The position numbers were made by a program, and so were the translations under genes. From Carallia brachiata (Eukaryota; Streptophyta; Magnoliopsida; Malpighiales; Rhizophoraceae), in the NCBI GenBank assembly GCA_021464245.1, contig JADCRB010000162.1, forward strand, positions 1,709,476 to 1,773,475: a DNA stretch of 64,000 bases. The letters run 5' to 3'. The notes beneath the pieces were generated by a model. The model was not told the DNA's origin. It ran no database searches and was given only the letters and a program-made list of their open reading frames with translations. Positions 1-10,587 of the stretch are shown here, piece by piece; position 1 is the first letter of the stretch; each line of letters begins with the position of its first letter.

Positions 1-127
1 AGTAGATCTACTCTTATGGGTTAGTTGAGCGAGGTACTTAAATAAGGTTACTCAAACCTCAAGTTACAGATGTAATGACCGATACGTTTATGATTCATCT
101 TTTTTTTGTGTTAAAAAAAAAAAAAAA
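1..127 (+). repeat. 3' part of a SINE-like repeat
   Basis: The window opens inside a repeat that ends in a T-rich stretch, then 'gtgtt' and a run of A. The same sequence precedes the second RLP relic at about 39590-39701, and a related 3' end is seen at 47640-47862. The A-tailed end suggests a retroposed short element. The 5' end lies outside the window, so the identification is tentative. Confidence 0.4.
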
Positions 128-469
128 GGTGCCTTTTGGACCTCTTGGCCCTGGTAAGTTCGACGCCCGTTCATTTTCAATGTTGGAATTTTCCTCAATT
201 TAGAGCGACTTGGCCCATTGATTGTGTGTTACGTGGCCAGTACAAATTGACCAAACCGAAAGAAATCGATTCTTTTTATTTTTTTGGTTCATCCATGCTG
301 GATGTTGCTGTTGTTTGTGTTACCAACACCTCGAACTCTTGACCCCAAGCATGATTACTGACATGCCACTGAGGCAATAAGAGGCTGGTGAAAAAAATCG
401 ATTCTTATTCATCTATTCTTCGTTGAACAGACTTGCATACAAATTCCTTGTATGCAAGTCTTCTCCAGG

Positions 470-1066
470 TTACTCCATGTATAATCAGGATCTCAAGATC
501 GTGAAAATCTTAACCTCTATAGAAATTTCCAGCAATCAATTTGAAGGTTAAATTCCTGAACTCAAGATCCTTTTGAATCAAAGGTTGTGTCTCCATATAT
601 AAATATATAAAGGCTTTGATTCTTTTTCAATGTAGGACATGTTCCTCACCTTTCTTTTGTTTCTTTTGAACATACACAAACAATTCATTGGGCAGATTTC
701 TTCTTCATTTGGACAAACTTAGGGAGATCGGATGGCTGGATCTTGCAACCAACAAGCTTCAGCTTACCATGCTGACTTTGCTCTCAGTTTCGAACTTCCT
801 GAAGAACCTCCTTGTTGGAGAACACCACAAGGCATTCGATTTCAGAAAATTCACTGCAGCTTCATTTGAAGGAAACATCAGATTATGTCGACCCACATTG
901 TCTAAACTCTGTCATAATCCTTTTGACTCCTATGGTAACAAGTCCTGCGCAGAGAAGGGGTGGTTTCAAAATCCTCAAGGGGTATTGACATCAACTTTTA
1001 CTTGATTGGATTTGGTTATGGCAGATTCATAGTAAGAAATGCTGCTTTAGGGAGGAGCAGAAGAAG
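470..1066 (+). pseudogene. Relic of an LRR receptor-like protein gene, 3' end (copy 1)
   Basis: Translating across frames gives the usual tail of a plant LRR receptor-like protein: the island-to-last-LRR stretch (KIL-TSIEIS-SNQFEG), an LRR (LDLATNKL), the FTAASFEGNIRLC capping motif, and then the start of a membrane segment (FYLIGFGYG) and a basic cytosolic tail (RNAALGR). The reading frame changes at least once near 960-1000, and no extracellular domain lies upstream, so this cannot be a working gene. The copia element at 1071 interrupts its last codons. A second copy lies at 39947-40690. RLPs of this class sense apoplastic signals with co-receptor kinases; that is family knowledge and this copy does not do it. 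Confidence 0.7.
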
Positions 1067-1070
1067 AGGT

Positions 1071-1891
1071 TGTTGGGGAAAGGATATGATGACAATAATT
1101 ACTGATATCAACACAGCAACCAAACAGGCCCCGGTCCCGGATCTGTCCTCTTTCCCTACGGATTAATAAATAGACAGGATACTAATTTCACCAGTACCAA
1201 CAATCACCAACCAAGCAGTAATAATCAGCAGAAAAATAATAATATCGAGACACCAGAAGTTTTACGTGGAAAACTCCCCGATATGGAGAGAAAAACCACG
1301 GGACGCTAGTCCAGCAAAACTTCCACTATGTAATGGGATCACAGTACAACCTTTCCAGTACACAACCAGAGTTCACCTATACGTACTAGAAATTCATCAA
1401 GAAACACATTCTTGGTTCACAAATTCTCTACAATATCATCACACAGACGATATGCTACCAGAAAACGAGAACAATCTCACCAAATGGTGGAACTACAGTA
1501 GAACCCGGAGGGACTAATGGAAGATCTGAACCGTTGGATGTGTAGAGCACGTTCCCAGGATGAACATACTGAAAAATGGGCTCGATCGGAGCAAAATCCA
1601 CCGTTGGATCTTCTGGAATGGCTCCTTTTTTCTTTATCTTCTTCTTCCCCGAGCTCCCACCTCTCTCTTCTGGTTTTTCAATTTTTATTTTCTCTCTCTT
1701 CCTATCTCACACTCTCACACACGACACACACCTCTTTCTTCTTATCTTCCTTTTTCTTCTTTCTTTATTCTTTTTTCTCTCTCCATTGTCTCCCACTCTC
1801 TCAATTCTTTATTCTTCTTTTTTCTTTTTTTATTTCCACTCACTCTCTCTCTCCATTATTTATTCTCTCTTTATTTGGGGTTGACCCCACA
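1071..1891 (-). repeat. Left LTR (3' LTR of the minus-strand copia element)
   Basis: It is nearly identical to 5912-6722. Differences are a few substitutions and length changes in the long C/T-rich tract (about 1625-1870). Confidence 0.92.
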
Positions 1892-1905
1892 ATTCTCCCC
1901 CTCAA
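1892..1905 (-). other. Polypurine tract of the copia element
   Basis: On the minus strand a purine run (GAGGGGGAGAAT) ends exactly at the LTR border, the position where second-strand synthesis is primed. Confidence 0.8.
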
Positions 1906-3392
1906 GCCCAAATAGGGAGTTGGGTCATACCTGCTGTCTTCCTGCAGTAAGCAAACTTCTCGGTAGACAAAGCTTTAGTCATCATATCTGAACCATTTTC
2001 GTCAGTATGGATCTTCTCAAGGTTGAATTGCTTCATCTCCAAGGCATCTCGAATCCAATGGTATCTCACATCAACATGTTTGGATCTCGAGTGAAATGCA
2101 GGGTTCTTAGAAAGGTGAATGACACTCTGACTGTCACAATAGAGAGTATACTCGTCCTGCTCAAAAATCAAGTTCCTGTAGAAACTTTTTCAACCATAGC
2201 AACTCTTTGCTGGCTTCTGTTGCCGCTATGTACTCTGCTTCAGTAGTGGACAATGCAACACACTTTTGCAATTTGGATTGCCATGACACAGCTCCCTGAA
2301 AAGTCATCAAATATCCGGAAGGGACTTCCTGGAATCAATGTCCTGCCATATCTGCATCTGTATATGCATCCAATACAGGATCACTATCACCAAAACATAA
2401 ACAGAATCTGGAGGTGCCTCTGAGATACCTGAGTATCCATTTAACAGCTGACCATGCTCTTTCCCGGGGGGTTGGAGAGAAACCGACTAACAACGCCAAC
2501 TGCATGAGCAATATCCGGCCTGTGCACACCATGGCATAATCAGACTACCCACGGCGGATGCATAAGGAATCTTTTTCATCTCTTCCTCTTCCTCAATATT
2601 CTTAGGACACTGTCTTACACTTAGTTTGAAGTGACCTGCGGTGGAGTAATAACCGGTTTTGCCTTGCTCATTGTTGAACTTTTCAAGGACCTTTTCGATA
2701 TATCTCTCCTGAGATAACCAAAGCTTCTCATTCTTCCTGTCCCGAATGATTCTCATACCAAGAATCTGTTTTGCCGGTCCCAAATCTTTCATGGCAAAAG
2801 ACTTGCTCAACTCTCCTTTCAAGCTAGCAATCTTCTTGGTGTCACGACCAAGAATCAACATATCATCCACATACAGCAGGAGAATAATAAAATCATCATC
2901 AGGAAATCTTTTCACAAACACACAATGGTCAGAAGTAGTCTTACTGTAGCCATGATCTTCCATGAAGGAATCAAACTTCTTGTACCATTGTCTGGGTGCC
3001 TGCTTGAGCCCATAGAGACTTTTCTTCAACCTGCACACTAGCTGCTCTTTTCCCTTAGCTAGAAAACCCTCAGGTTGTTCCATGTAGATCTCCTCTTCTA
3101 AGTCACCATGGAGAAATGCAGTCTTCACATCAAGCTGTTCAATCTCCAAATTTAGCTTGGCTGCTAAACCGAGGACAACCCGGATCGAAGACATCTTGAC
3201 CACTGGAGAGAAGATCTCTTCAAAATCAATGCCTTTCTTCTGCTCAAAGCCCTTCACAACCAATCTTGCCTTGTACCTTGGTTGCGAACTGCTTTCAACT
3301 GTCTTCAGCTTGAACACCCATTTGTTTTTGAGTGCTCTCTTGCCTTTAGGCAGCTTCACCAAGTCAAATGTGTGTGTTCTCATGCAAGGAAC
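1902..3392 (-). pseudogene. copia RT-RNase H region, frameshifted
   Basis: The frame 2487-3383 holds the reverse transcriptase, with KARLVVKGF, LDVKTAFLHGDL, SLYGLKQAPRQWY and the catalytic YVDD (about 2862-2873). After 'ASAVGSL' near 2540 the frame is lost and resumes in 2335-2532 (AVKWILRYLRGT, DAYTDADMAG). RNase H continues in 1902-2171 (LYCDSQSVIHL, SKHVDVRYHWIRD). The join to the integrase frame at about 3380-3410 needs two more shifts. The active-site residues remain, but no intact polyprotein can be made. Confidence 0.88.
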
Positions 3393-4719
3393 TCATCTCT
3401 TCTTGCATGGCTTTAACCACTCTCTTTTATGCTCACCAGAGCTGGCTTCTTCATAACTATCAGGCTCTCCCCCATCTGTAAGCAACAAAAACTCAGTAGG
3501 AGAATACTTCACTGAAGGTACACGTGGCCTGGAAGATCTCCTCACTTCCTGCGGTGCCACTGCTGGTGCCTGTGGAATCTGATCTGGTTGCACATCTTCA
3601 ACATCATGATCACCAGGTGTAGATGCATCAGGTGGAGCATCATCTTCCTCCTGAGCATCTCGGGTAGTGGAAGGTTGTTTTCCTTTGGCATTAATGATGT
3701 CTCTGATCTCTGACTGTGCATTCTGAGCCTTTTCAGGATCCCCAGAGAACTCATCTTCAATGAATACCACATCTCTGCTTCTGACAACTTTCTTGTCCAC
3801 TGGATCCCATAGCCTGTAGCCAAATTCCTCATGCCCATAACCCAGGAAGATACACTGCTTTGACTTCCCATCAAGCTTAGACCTCTCATCTTTCGGAATG
3901 TGAACAAATGCCTTGCAGCCAAACACTCTCAAATGATCATATGAAACATCTTTCCCCTGCCACACCTTCTCGGGTACCTCCCCATCAAGAGGAACTGAAG
4001 GAGAAAGGTTGATTAAGTCGACTGCAGTTCTCATTGCCTCAGCCCAAAAGGATTTAGGAAGTTTAGCATGAGAGAGCATGCATCTGATCCTCTCAACTAT
4101 AGTCCGGTTCATCCTTTCTGCTACCCCATTCTGCTGTGGAGTCTTGGGAACCGTCTTCTCAAGCTTGATGCCATGTTCTCTGCAATACTGCTCAAATGGA
4201 CCCCGGTACTCACCACCATTATCTGCTCTGACAGCTTTCAACTTCTGCCCTGTTTCTCTCTCAACACTAGCATGGAAGTGTCGGAATACATCAAGTACCT
4301 GATCCTTGGACTTTAGCGGAAAAGTCCACACCTTCCTGGAATGATCATCAATAAAAGTAACAAAATACAATGCACCACCAAGAGATCTATCACCCATGGA
4401 GCAAACATCAGTATGAACCAAATCAAGAACATGTGATCTCCTATGTGAAACAGATCGCTGAAATGCAACTCTATGTTGTTTGCCTGCTAAGCAATGAGCA
4501 CAAGTTTTAAGGGTTGTACCAGACAAAGGAATGACTTTCCTTTTGGTGAGAATGTCTAGTCCCTTCTCGCTCAAGTGACCAAGCCGCTGATGCCATAACT
4601 CAACTGAGGAGTCACCAATTGCATTCAACTCCCCCTTGCACAATTTGGCCTCTGTCCTGTACAGAGAGTCTTTCTTCCCTTTTGCAATCAGGAGATTACC
4701 TCGGCTCAACTTCCACTTG
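3393..4719 (-). pseudogene. copia GAG-pre-integrase and integrase region
   Basis: A 438-residue open stretch begins with the zinc-binding HHCC module (HQRLGHLSEKG, CAHCLAGKQH). The DD35E core follows: the first Asp in LVHTDVCS, the second in RADNGGEY, and the Glu in PQQNGVAERMN. The C-terminal part has the usual FGYRLWDP and SRDVVF motifs. The frame is open through the domain but disconnected on both sides by frameshifts near 4715 and 3405. Confidence 0.9.
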
Positions 4720-5850
4720 CCATGCGGAATTCACTGACATAGCCCTCATCATCAAGAACACCGGTGGATATCAAATTGAGTCGTACATCTGGAATATGCC
4801 TCACATCAGTAAGGATCAACTTGCAGCCAGTGTTGGTTTCCAAGCATATACTACCAATGCCAACAATTGGACACTGCCCCATTTCCCATCTTAACATGGC
4901 CATAACTGCCACCATGATAAGATGTGAAGAACTCTCTCTGAGACGTGCAATGGTATGTAGCCGCTGAATCAATTACCCAAGTGCAATCCTGGGATGTGAA
5001 ATTAATGCAACACTCATCACTGACCACAATAGAAACATCCCCATCAGATGTAGCTGCAACTGTATTTGCATCTTCTTTCTTCTCTTCACCTCGGTCTCTT
5101 GACTGATTTCTTTTGAATTTTCTGCACTCCTTTATGCCATGTCCGAGCTTTCCACAATAATAGCATCTCATTGACTTCCGAGACTTAGACTTGCCTCTTG
5201 ACTTGTCACGGTTATCAGGATTGTTGGAGTTTCTTGTTCTACTCCTTCCTTGTCTCTGATTATCCCGTCTCTCTACAACAAGTGCCTCGGAATGAGAAGT
5301 GAATCCCTGCTCTTTCCTTCTGGTCTCTTCATTGAACAAACTCTCTTTCACTGAAGCATCAAGAGCTTGCCATTAGGAGCTGAATTGTTAAGTGCTACCA
5401 CCAATGTCTCCCAGGTATCAGGTAATGTACCTAGAAGAATGCAGGCTTGCAATTCATCATCTAGTGAGATCCCCATTTTTGTCAACTGATTCACCAGATC
5501 TTGGAAGTTGTTCAAGTGCTCAGCCATACTGTTACCATCCGGTACCTCATATTCACAAGTCTTTTGATAAAGACTTTATTCTGAGCTGTCTTCCGTTCAT
5601 ACAAACTGGCCAATTTATCCCACAAGACCTTCGCATTAGTCTCCTGAGACACATGGTGAAACACACTGTTATCAATCCATTGCCGAATCATACCGACAGT
5701 TTTTCTGTTCAGTCTCTCCCATTCTTTCTCGTCCTTGTCTGTTGGTTTGGCTTTATCTCCTTCTATAGGGTCATACAAATCCCTACAAAAGAGAATATCC
5801 TCCATCCTCGGCTTCCATATCGAATAATTGGAGGCTGTCAATTTAAACAT
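4720..5850 (-). pseudogene. copia gag and protease region, frameshifted
   Basis: It starts at an ATG (5848-5850) 58 bp inside the primer site. The gag N-terminus (FKLTASNYSIWKPRM) is open to about 5535, where one base appears missing; a second shift lies near 5370. The third segment (4851-5351) has a CCHC zinc knuckle at about 5124-5165 (CYYC, GHGIKEC) and the protease motif WVIDSAAT, where other copia elements usually have DSGAT. Another shift near 4870 moves to the frame ending at 4706. These are losses typical of a non-coding copy, unless they are sequencing errors. Confidence 0.85.
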
Positions 5851-5898
5851 GCTGGTACTACTTCTTCCATTTAATTAATCCCAAACACAGAACCCAAA

Positions 5899-5910
5899 GC
5901 TCTGATACCA
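5899..5910 (-). other. Primer-binding site (tRNA-iMet)
   Basis: Read on the minus strand this is TGGTATCAGAGC, the complement of the 3' end of plant initiator tRNA-Met, placed one base inside the right LTR. Confidence 0.92.
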
Positions 5911-5911
5911 C

Positions 5912-6722
5912 TGTTGGGGAAAGGATATGATCACAATAATTACTGATATCAACACAGCAACCAAACAGGCCCCGGTCCCGGATCTGTCCTCTTTCCCTAC
6001 GGATTAATAAATAGACAGGATACTAATTTCACCAGTACCAACAATCACCAACCAAGCAGTAATAATCAGCAGAAAAATAATAATATCGAGACACCAGAAT
6101 TTTTACGTGGAAAACTCCCCGATATGGAGAGAAAAACCACGGGACGCTAGTCCAGCAAAACTTCCACTATGTAATGGGATCACAGTACAACCTTTCCAGT
6201 ACACAACCAGAGTTCACCTATACGTACTAGAAATTCATCAAGAAACACATTCTTGGTTCACCAATTCTCTACAATATCATCACACAGACGATATGCTACC
6301 AGAAAACGAGAACAATCTCACCAAATGGTGGAACTACAGTAGAACCCGGAGGGACTAATGGAAGATCTGAACCGTTGGATGTGTAGAGCACGTTCCCAGG
6401 ATGAACATACTGAAAAATGGGCTCGATCGGAGCAAAATCCACCGTTGGATCTTCTGGAATGGCTCCTTTTTCTTTCTTCTTCTTCCCCGAGCTCCACCTC
6501 TCTCTTCTGGTTTTTCAATTTGTTTTTCTCTCTTCCTCTCACACTCTCACACACGACACACACCTCTTTCTTCTTATCTTTCCTTTTTCTTCTTTCTTTA
6601 TTCTTTTTCTCTCTCCATTGTCTCCCACTCTCTCAATTCTTTATTCTTCTTTTTCTTTTTTTAATTCCACTCACTCTCTCTCTCCATTATTTATTCTCTC
6701 TTTATTTGGGGTTGACCCCACA
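5912..6722 (-). repeat. Right LTR (5' LTR of the minus-strand copia element)
   Basis: Partner of 1071-1891, followed directly by the target duplication gaggt at 6723-6727. A long CT-rich tract fills 6465-6705. Confidence 0.92.
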
Positions 6723-6727
6723 GAGGT

Positions 6728-7745
6728 CATATGAGCAAATCATCTTTTGCAAAAGGAGTCGGAATTTGTCCGAAATATAGATCAAGAATGTGCCCAGAAA
6801 GGACTTTTCCTGGAGGATCTTTTGCAAAAATAATTCCTGTTTGATTTCAAGCTTCTTACAATCAAGGTTGTCTTTACGAGAATTTACATCATAAAGCTGC
6901 GTTTTTGAAGATGAAAATGTATTTATTACACAAATCATAACAGCTGAGAAATAGGATTAGACCATATCGAATTCTGCAATCACAGAAACTGACGTTTTAT
7001 ACTCATGTAAGATACTGAGTTTGCTCCAAACACTATTAGATAGGTAGCTAAATTTTCTATGAGAAATTATTCTACACTCAAAAGATTATAATCATAGCGT
7101 ACTCTTTTATTGACACTTGGAGGAAGCAGCCATAGCAGATTAATGACTTTGCTCCAATATTGATAGTAAAAGAAGCAGCATAATGGTGTTGATTACTTAA
7201 ATGGCCTTAATAGTTTGTCTCCGGCCATTACTCATATGCCGGACACCGAGTAATGCATCTTGCTCTACATGGACAAGGTATTTTGTCGATATCATCGCCA
7301 CAGGTTTATTTAAGGTTTCCGCAATGGATTTTTGTTAAGAAACTGAGCAGCAAAGTGCGGGGTTCTCACTCTAAATTCCAGTATTAGGTGAAGAAAGACG
7401 AGTAGAACACAGGAATTTCTTCAAGAATCTTACACCAGCAGGCTATTTGTTCGGAAACCAAAAAATTTAACAAAACATTTGGAGTTCCAGATTTAATGGG
7501 AAAAACGAAAGAACTAGCGAAAAGCTTCCCTCCTTAGCAAAAGTCTCCTGTTTTTATTTTGTCCTGTGTTGAGAGCCCTTGCACCAAAATCTTCTGCCAC
7601 TCTTCATCTATACCCCAATTGAAGGTCCACCTGAGAGCAGAGGCCTTGGAGAAAGGCTTTCGTCGCTTATCGCAGGGTCATTTTTTATTTTTCCATTTTC
7701 TTCAACCGCAAAAGAAAATAGGAAACAGAAGTGCACTATTATTAG
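6728..7745. other. Non-coding flank; ends of two duplications
   Basis: 6728-7098 continues the RLP-relic duplication and matches about 40695-41078. Similarity stops just after 'aagattataatcat'. From about 7310 the sequence matches 25612 onward, which is the 3' flank of TNL B. No further gene is visible. Confidence 0.7.
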
Positions 7746-9577
7746 TCACCAATCACCAATGTATAGTATCCTAACCCCACAGTTTGAGATCGCGTGTGGA
7801 TCGTACACCAGGTGTCGATTGTTCGAGCGTGTTAGATAGAAGCGAAACGTGGCCTTCTTGTAACAATACCCTTTCTCGAAACTGCCAAGTATAGCCTGAT
7901 GCAAACTGCTACTATACCACAGCAAGACGTGAGCCCCACCCGGGTCCATTAGTTCAACACGTAACTTTAGATTTCTTGCAGCATCGTTGGATTCGAATTG
8001 GCATTCGCAAAGCAAAGGCATGAACGACGACCCCTGCGTGGCTTTGTCACCAGCAACGCAAATAACAAAACCCAACAAGTTTTTATCATCACGCCAATTT
8101 CGAGGCAGTTCAACGGTAATCAAAGATCCTGTGCTTTGATGATTGAACCAATCTGGAATTTCGTTTCCAGGATAGACAAAACAAACTTCATATTTTCTAG
8201 CAACACCCTGCAACATAGCATAAGAAATTATCTTTTAGTTAGAGTAACATGTTCGATATAATATCTATAGAGTAGAAGAGGTATATGGGGCATTGCACGT
8301 ACCTTGGGGAGTTGATAAAAGGCTTCTCTAGCAAAAAGCCATATTATCTGCTGTGCATGAATCAAAATTTTTCTGCGTGCATTCTCATTGAATTGGTGGC
8401 AATCAAAAAATTTAAAGTTCACCTTGAAATCTAGCAATTTTCCCGAGGTTTCCATAAGTGCGAATCTGGACTCCGTTATCATCTCCAGTGACGTGCAAAA
8501 ATTTGCATTCAAATCTGTTAAATACGGAGGAAGCTCTGGCAGTGATCGAAGCCTATGGCAGCTAACAATGCCAAGACTTTCAAGACATGAGAGACGCTTG
8601 ATGCTGTCGGGTATGTATTCAAAATCACTGTGGTTTAGGTTCAATTTCCGCAATGATGACAATCGACCAAGATTAATTCCCAGGATATTCCCAGGTCCAC
8701 TCCAACCGACCAGATGCAGTATCTGAAGTCGAGAGAGACGTTCGATCAAATTATAGGGCACAATTATACCACCACAGGGTAAATGTAGCTCTTCCACACT
8801 CGTTGAGAGTTCAGGAAATTTTTGGAGATCTGAGCATTCTGATAGTATAAGTTTTCGAAGAGATCTCAGCTTCGAACAAGAGGGTACTTCTTTTATGCTA
8901 GTGTTACTCAGATCTAACTCTTCTATGCTCTCTGATACTTTTGATAACTTCTCAATTGCCGAGCAATCACGAAGGATAAGTTTTGTAAGAGATCGTAGGC
9001 CCTTGGTGCTTGGAACGCTGTTAATTCGTGGACACCCTGCCACATCCAATTTCTTGAGGTTTTTGAGATATTTAATAGATGAAGAAACCTTCAGCAACAT
9101 TTGACAATATCCAAAATCTATGATCTCAAGGTTCAGGGCTCCCGAGAGATCGGGCGTTTCAATCAGGCAATAACAATACTGCATCTTCATCACTCTCAAA
9201 CACGAAAGATTCTATAAACAAATAAAGCAACGACAATGATAACTTTAGAATCTTTGTGCATATAAATATTACTGTGCCAATAAAAATTAAACACAAGCAT
9301 ATGCAAACTCAGGTAAAATATTAGGAAAGAAGAAGTTATTGTATTAAAAAAAACAAATTGTTTAACCAAGGAATTTAAACTGAAAAAATATAGCTAAAAA
9401 TTTAATTGAAGTCTAATGTAGAGGTAACTGTTAAGAAGAACCCAATATTATTAGCTTATACAATTTTGGAAGAGATTAACAATTATTATTGGATACTGTA
9501 AAATTTATTGTGTGAGTATGTAATGCTTCGTGACTGCTTGTCTTTTTTCTTAACAAAAAAATAACAATAATTTTTAA

Positions 9578-10328
9578 GAGTAATGCTATATGTACTGATT
9601 TTTTTCATCCCGACTCTTCCCGACTCTGCTATTTTTGCTGGCATGGACACAACCATTCTATCTTTGTTTTTGTTAAATTACCAGAAACTCCTCCTTCAGC
9701 CCTTTCAAACTTTTTATCAGCCACCGACACCCTATGGATTCCATCGCTTCCAATCCCAGCCTATTGTGACCGTGTTTCTCTGATGTTTCTAACTTTTCAT
9801 AGGCATCAATCAACCTATATTGTGTAAAGCCTCATATTTGAATTGGGTTTTAATACTTTACGCATAAACTCAGTGAGAGTGGTAGGAGGACTGAAATTTG
9901 ATGCAAGACTCCAAGAGGTTTGTTTGAGAAAACCATTCATTTTCAATTTTCTGAAAAAATGGGCCCTGAAACTAAAAGGAAAAGAGACTATTTTAATGCA
10001 GAGATTTACTGTATAGAGAGCTTGCAAGAGAATCAAACGTTGATTATTTAAGAATAGTGGTCGATTCAAGAAAAGTGGCAGGAGGAGATTTGAGGATGGT
10101 TAAGGTGAATTCAATTTAGGGAAATTGACAGTGCAATTGAAGTGCTGGAATCACTAGAGTGGCGACGGTTAACTAAAAGCATAAGCAACTAAAAGAATGC
10201 AGAAGAGTTTTTGATAAAGCAAAAAATAGAAACAGAAAAGAAAAGAAAGAGTGGTTGTGTCTAAGTCCTCATAAATAATGCCCTTGAGAAAAGTCCGGAT
10301 AAAAAAATGGGTACATGTAACATTACTC
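9578..10328. mobile_element. Non-autonomous hAT-like DNA transposon in TNL A intron
   Basis: Terminal inverted repeats of about 28 bp (starting GAGTAATGCTATATGTAC; the other end reads GAGTAATGTTACATGTAC) are flanked by a perfect 8-bp duplication, atttttaa, at 9570-9577 and 10329-10336. An 8-bp duplication is the hAT hallmark. The matching intron of TNL B lacks it. No transposase is visible in the 751 bp. Confidence 0.88.
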
Positions 10329-10436
10329 ATTTTTAATGGATAGTGTGCCGAGCACTTTTTTTTTTTTGGCAGGTGTAGTCGAATCCTTACATTTAGTAGG
10401 ACATAAAATTGACAGTACCAAAAGATTATACCAAAT

Positions 10437-10587
10437 GATTTTGCTCGAATTAACAGCAGCTTTATTTTTGCAACTACGCCTTCAGTTTTTGCAATTTAAA
10501 ATTGTTTTTATGCATTTCTGTTTTCTACTGGTAAAAATATAGTAGCTGTTGCAAAAATTTAAGGCGTCGTTGCATTCAGACAAAATC
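10437..10587. mobile_element. Palindromic MITE in TNL A intron
   Basis: The ends are inverted copies starting GATTTTG and sharing GACGCCTT/TACGCCTT and TTTTTGCAA. TNL B lacks the segment. A related palindrome lies at 18210-18367. No clear target duplication is visible. Confidence 0.5.

Larger units (their letters stand above)
1071..6722 (-). mobile_element. Full-length Ty1/copia LTR retrotransposon (Tnt1/Tork-like), internally broken
   Basis: Two LTRs of 821 and 811 bp (1071-1891, 5912-6722) begin TGTTGGGG and end CCCCACA on the plus strand. They are flanked by the 5-bp target duplication gaggt (1066-1070 and 6723-6727). A tRNA-iMet primer site lies just inside the right LTR and a purine-rich tract just inside the left one, so the element reads on the minus strand. 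The domain order gag, protease, integrase, RT, RNase H is that of copia. The integrase and RT residues resemble Tnt1-type elements. The LTRs differ mainly by small pyrimidine-tract indels, which points to recent insertion, yet the coding part carries at least six frameshifts. It sits inside RLP relic 1; relic 2 shows the empty site. Confidence 0.93.

Noticed and set aside
1266..1517. 83-codon frame repeated at 6107-6358
   Set aside because: It lies in both LTRs of the copia element, has no domain, and is duplicated only because the LTRs are.
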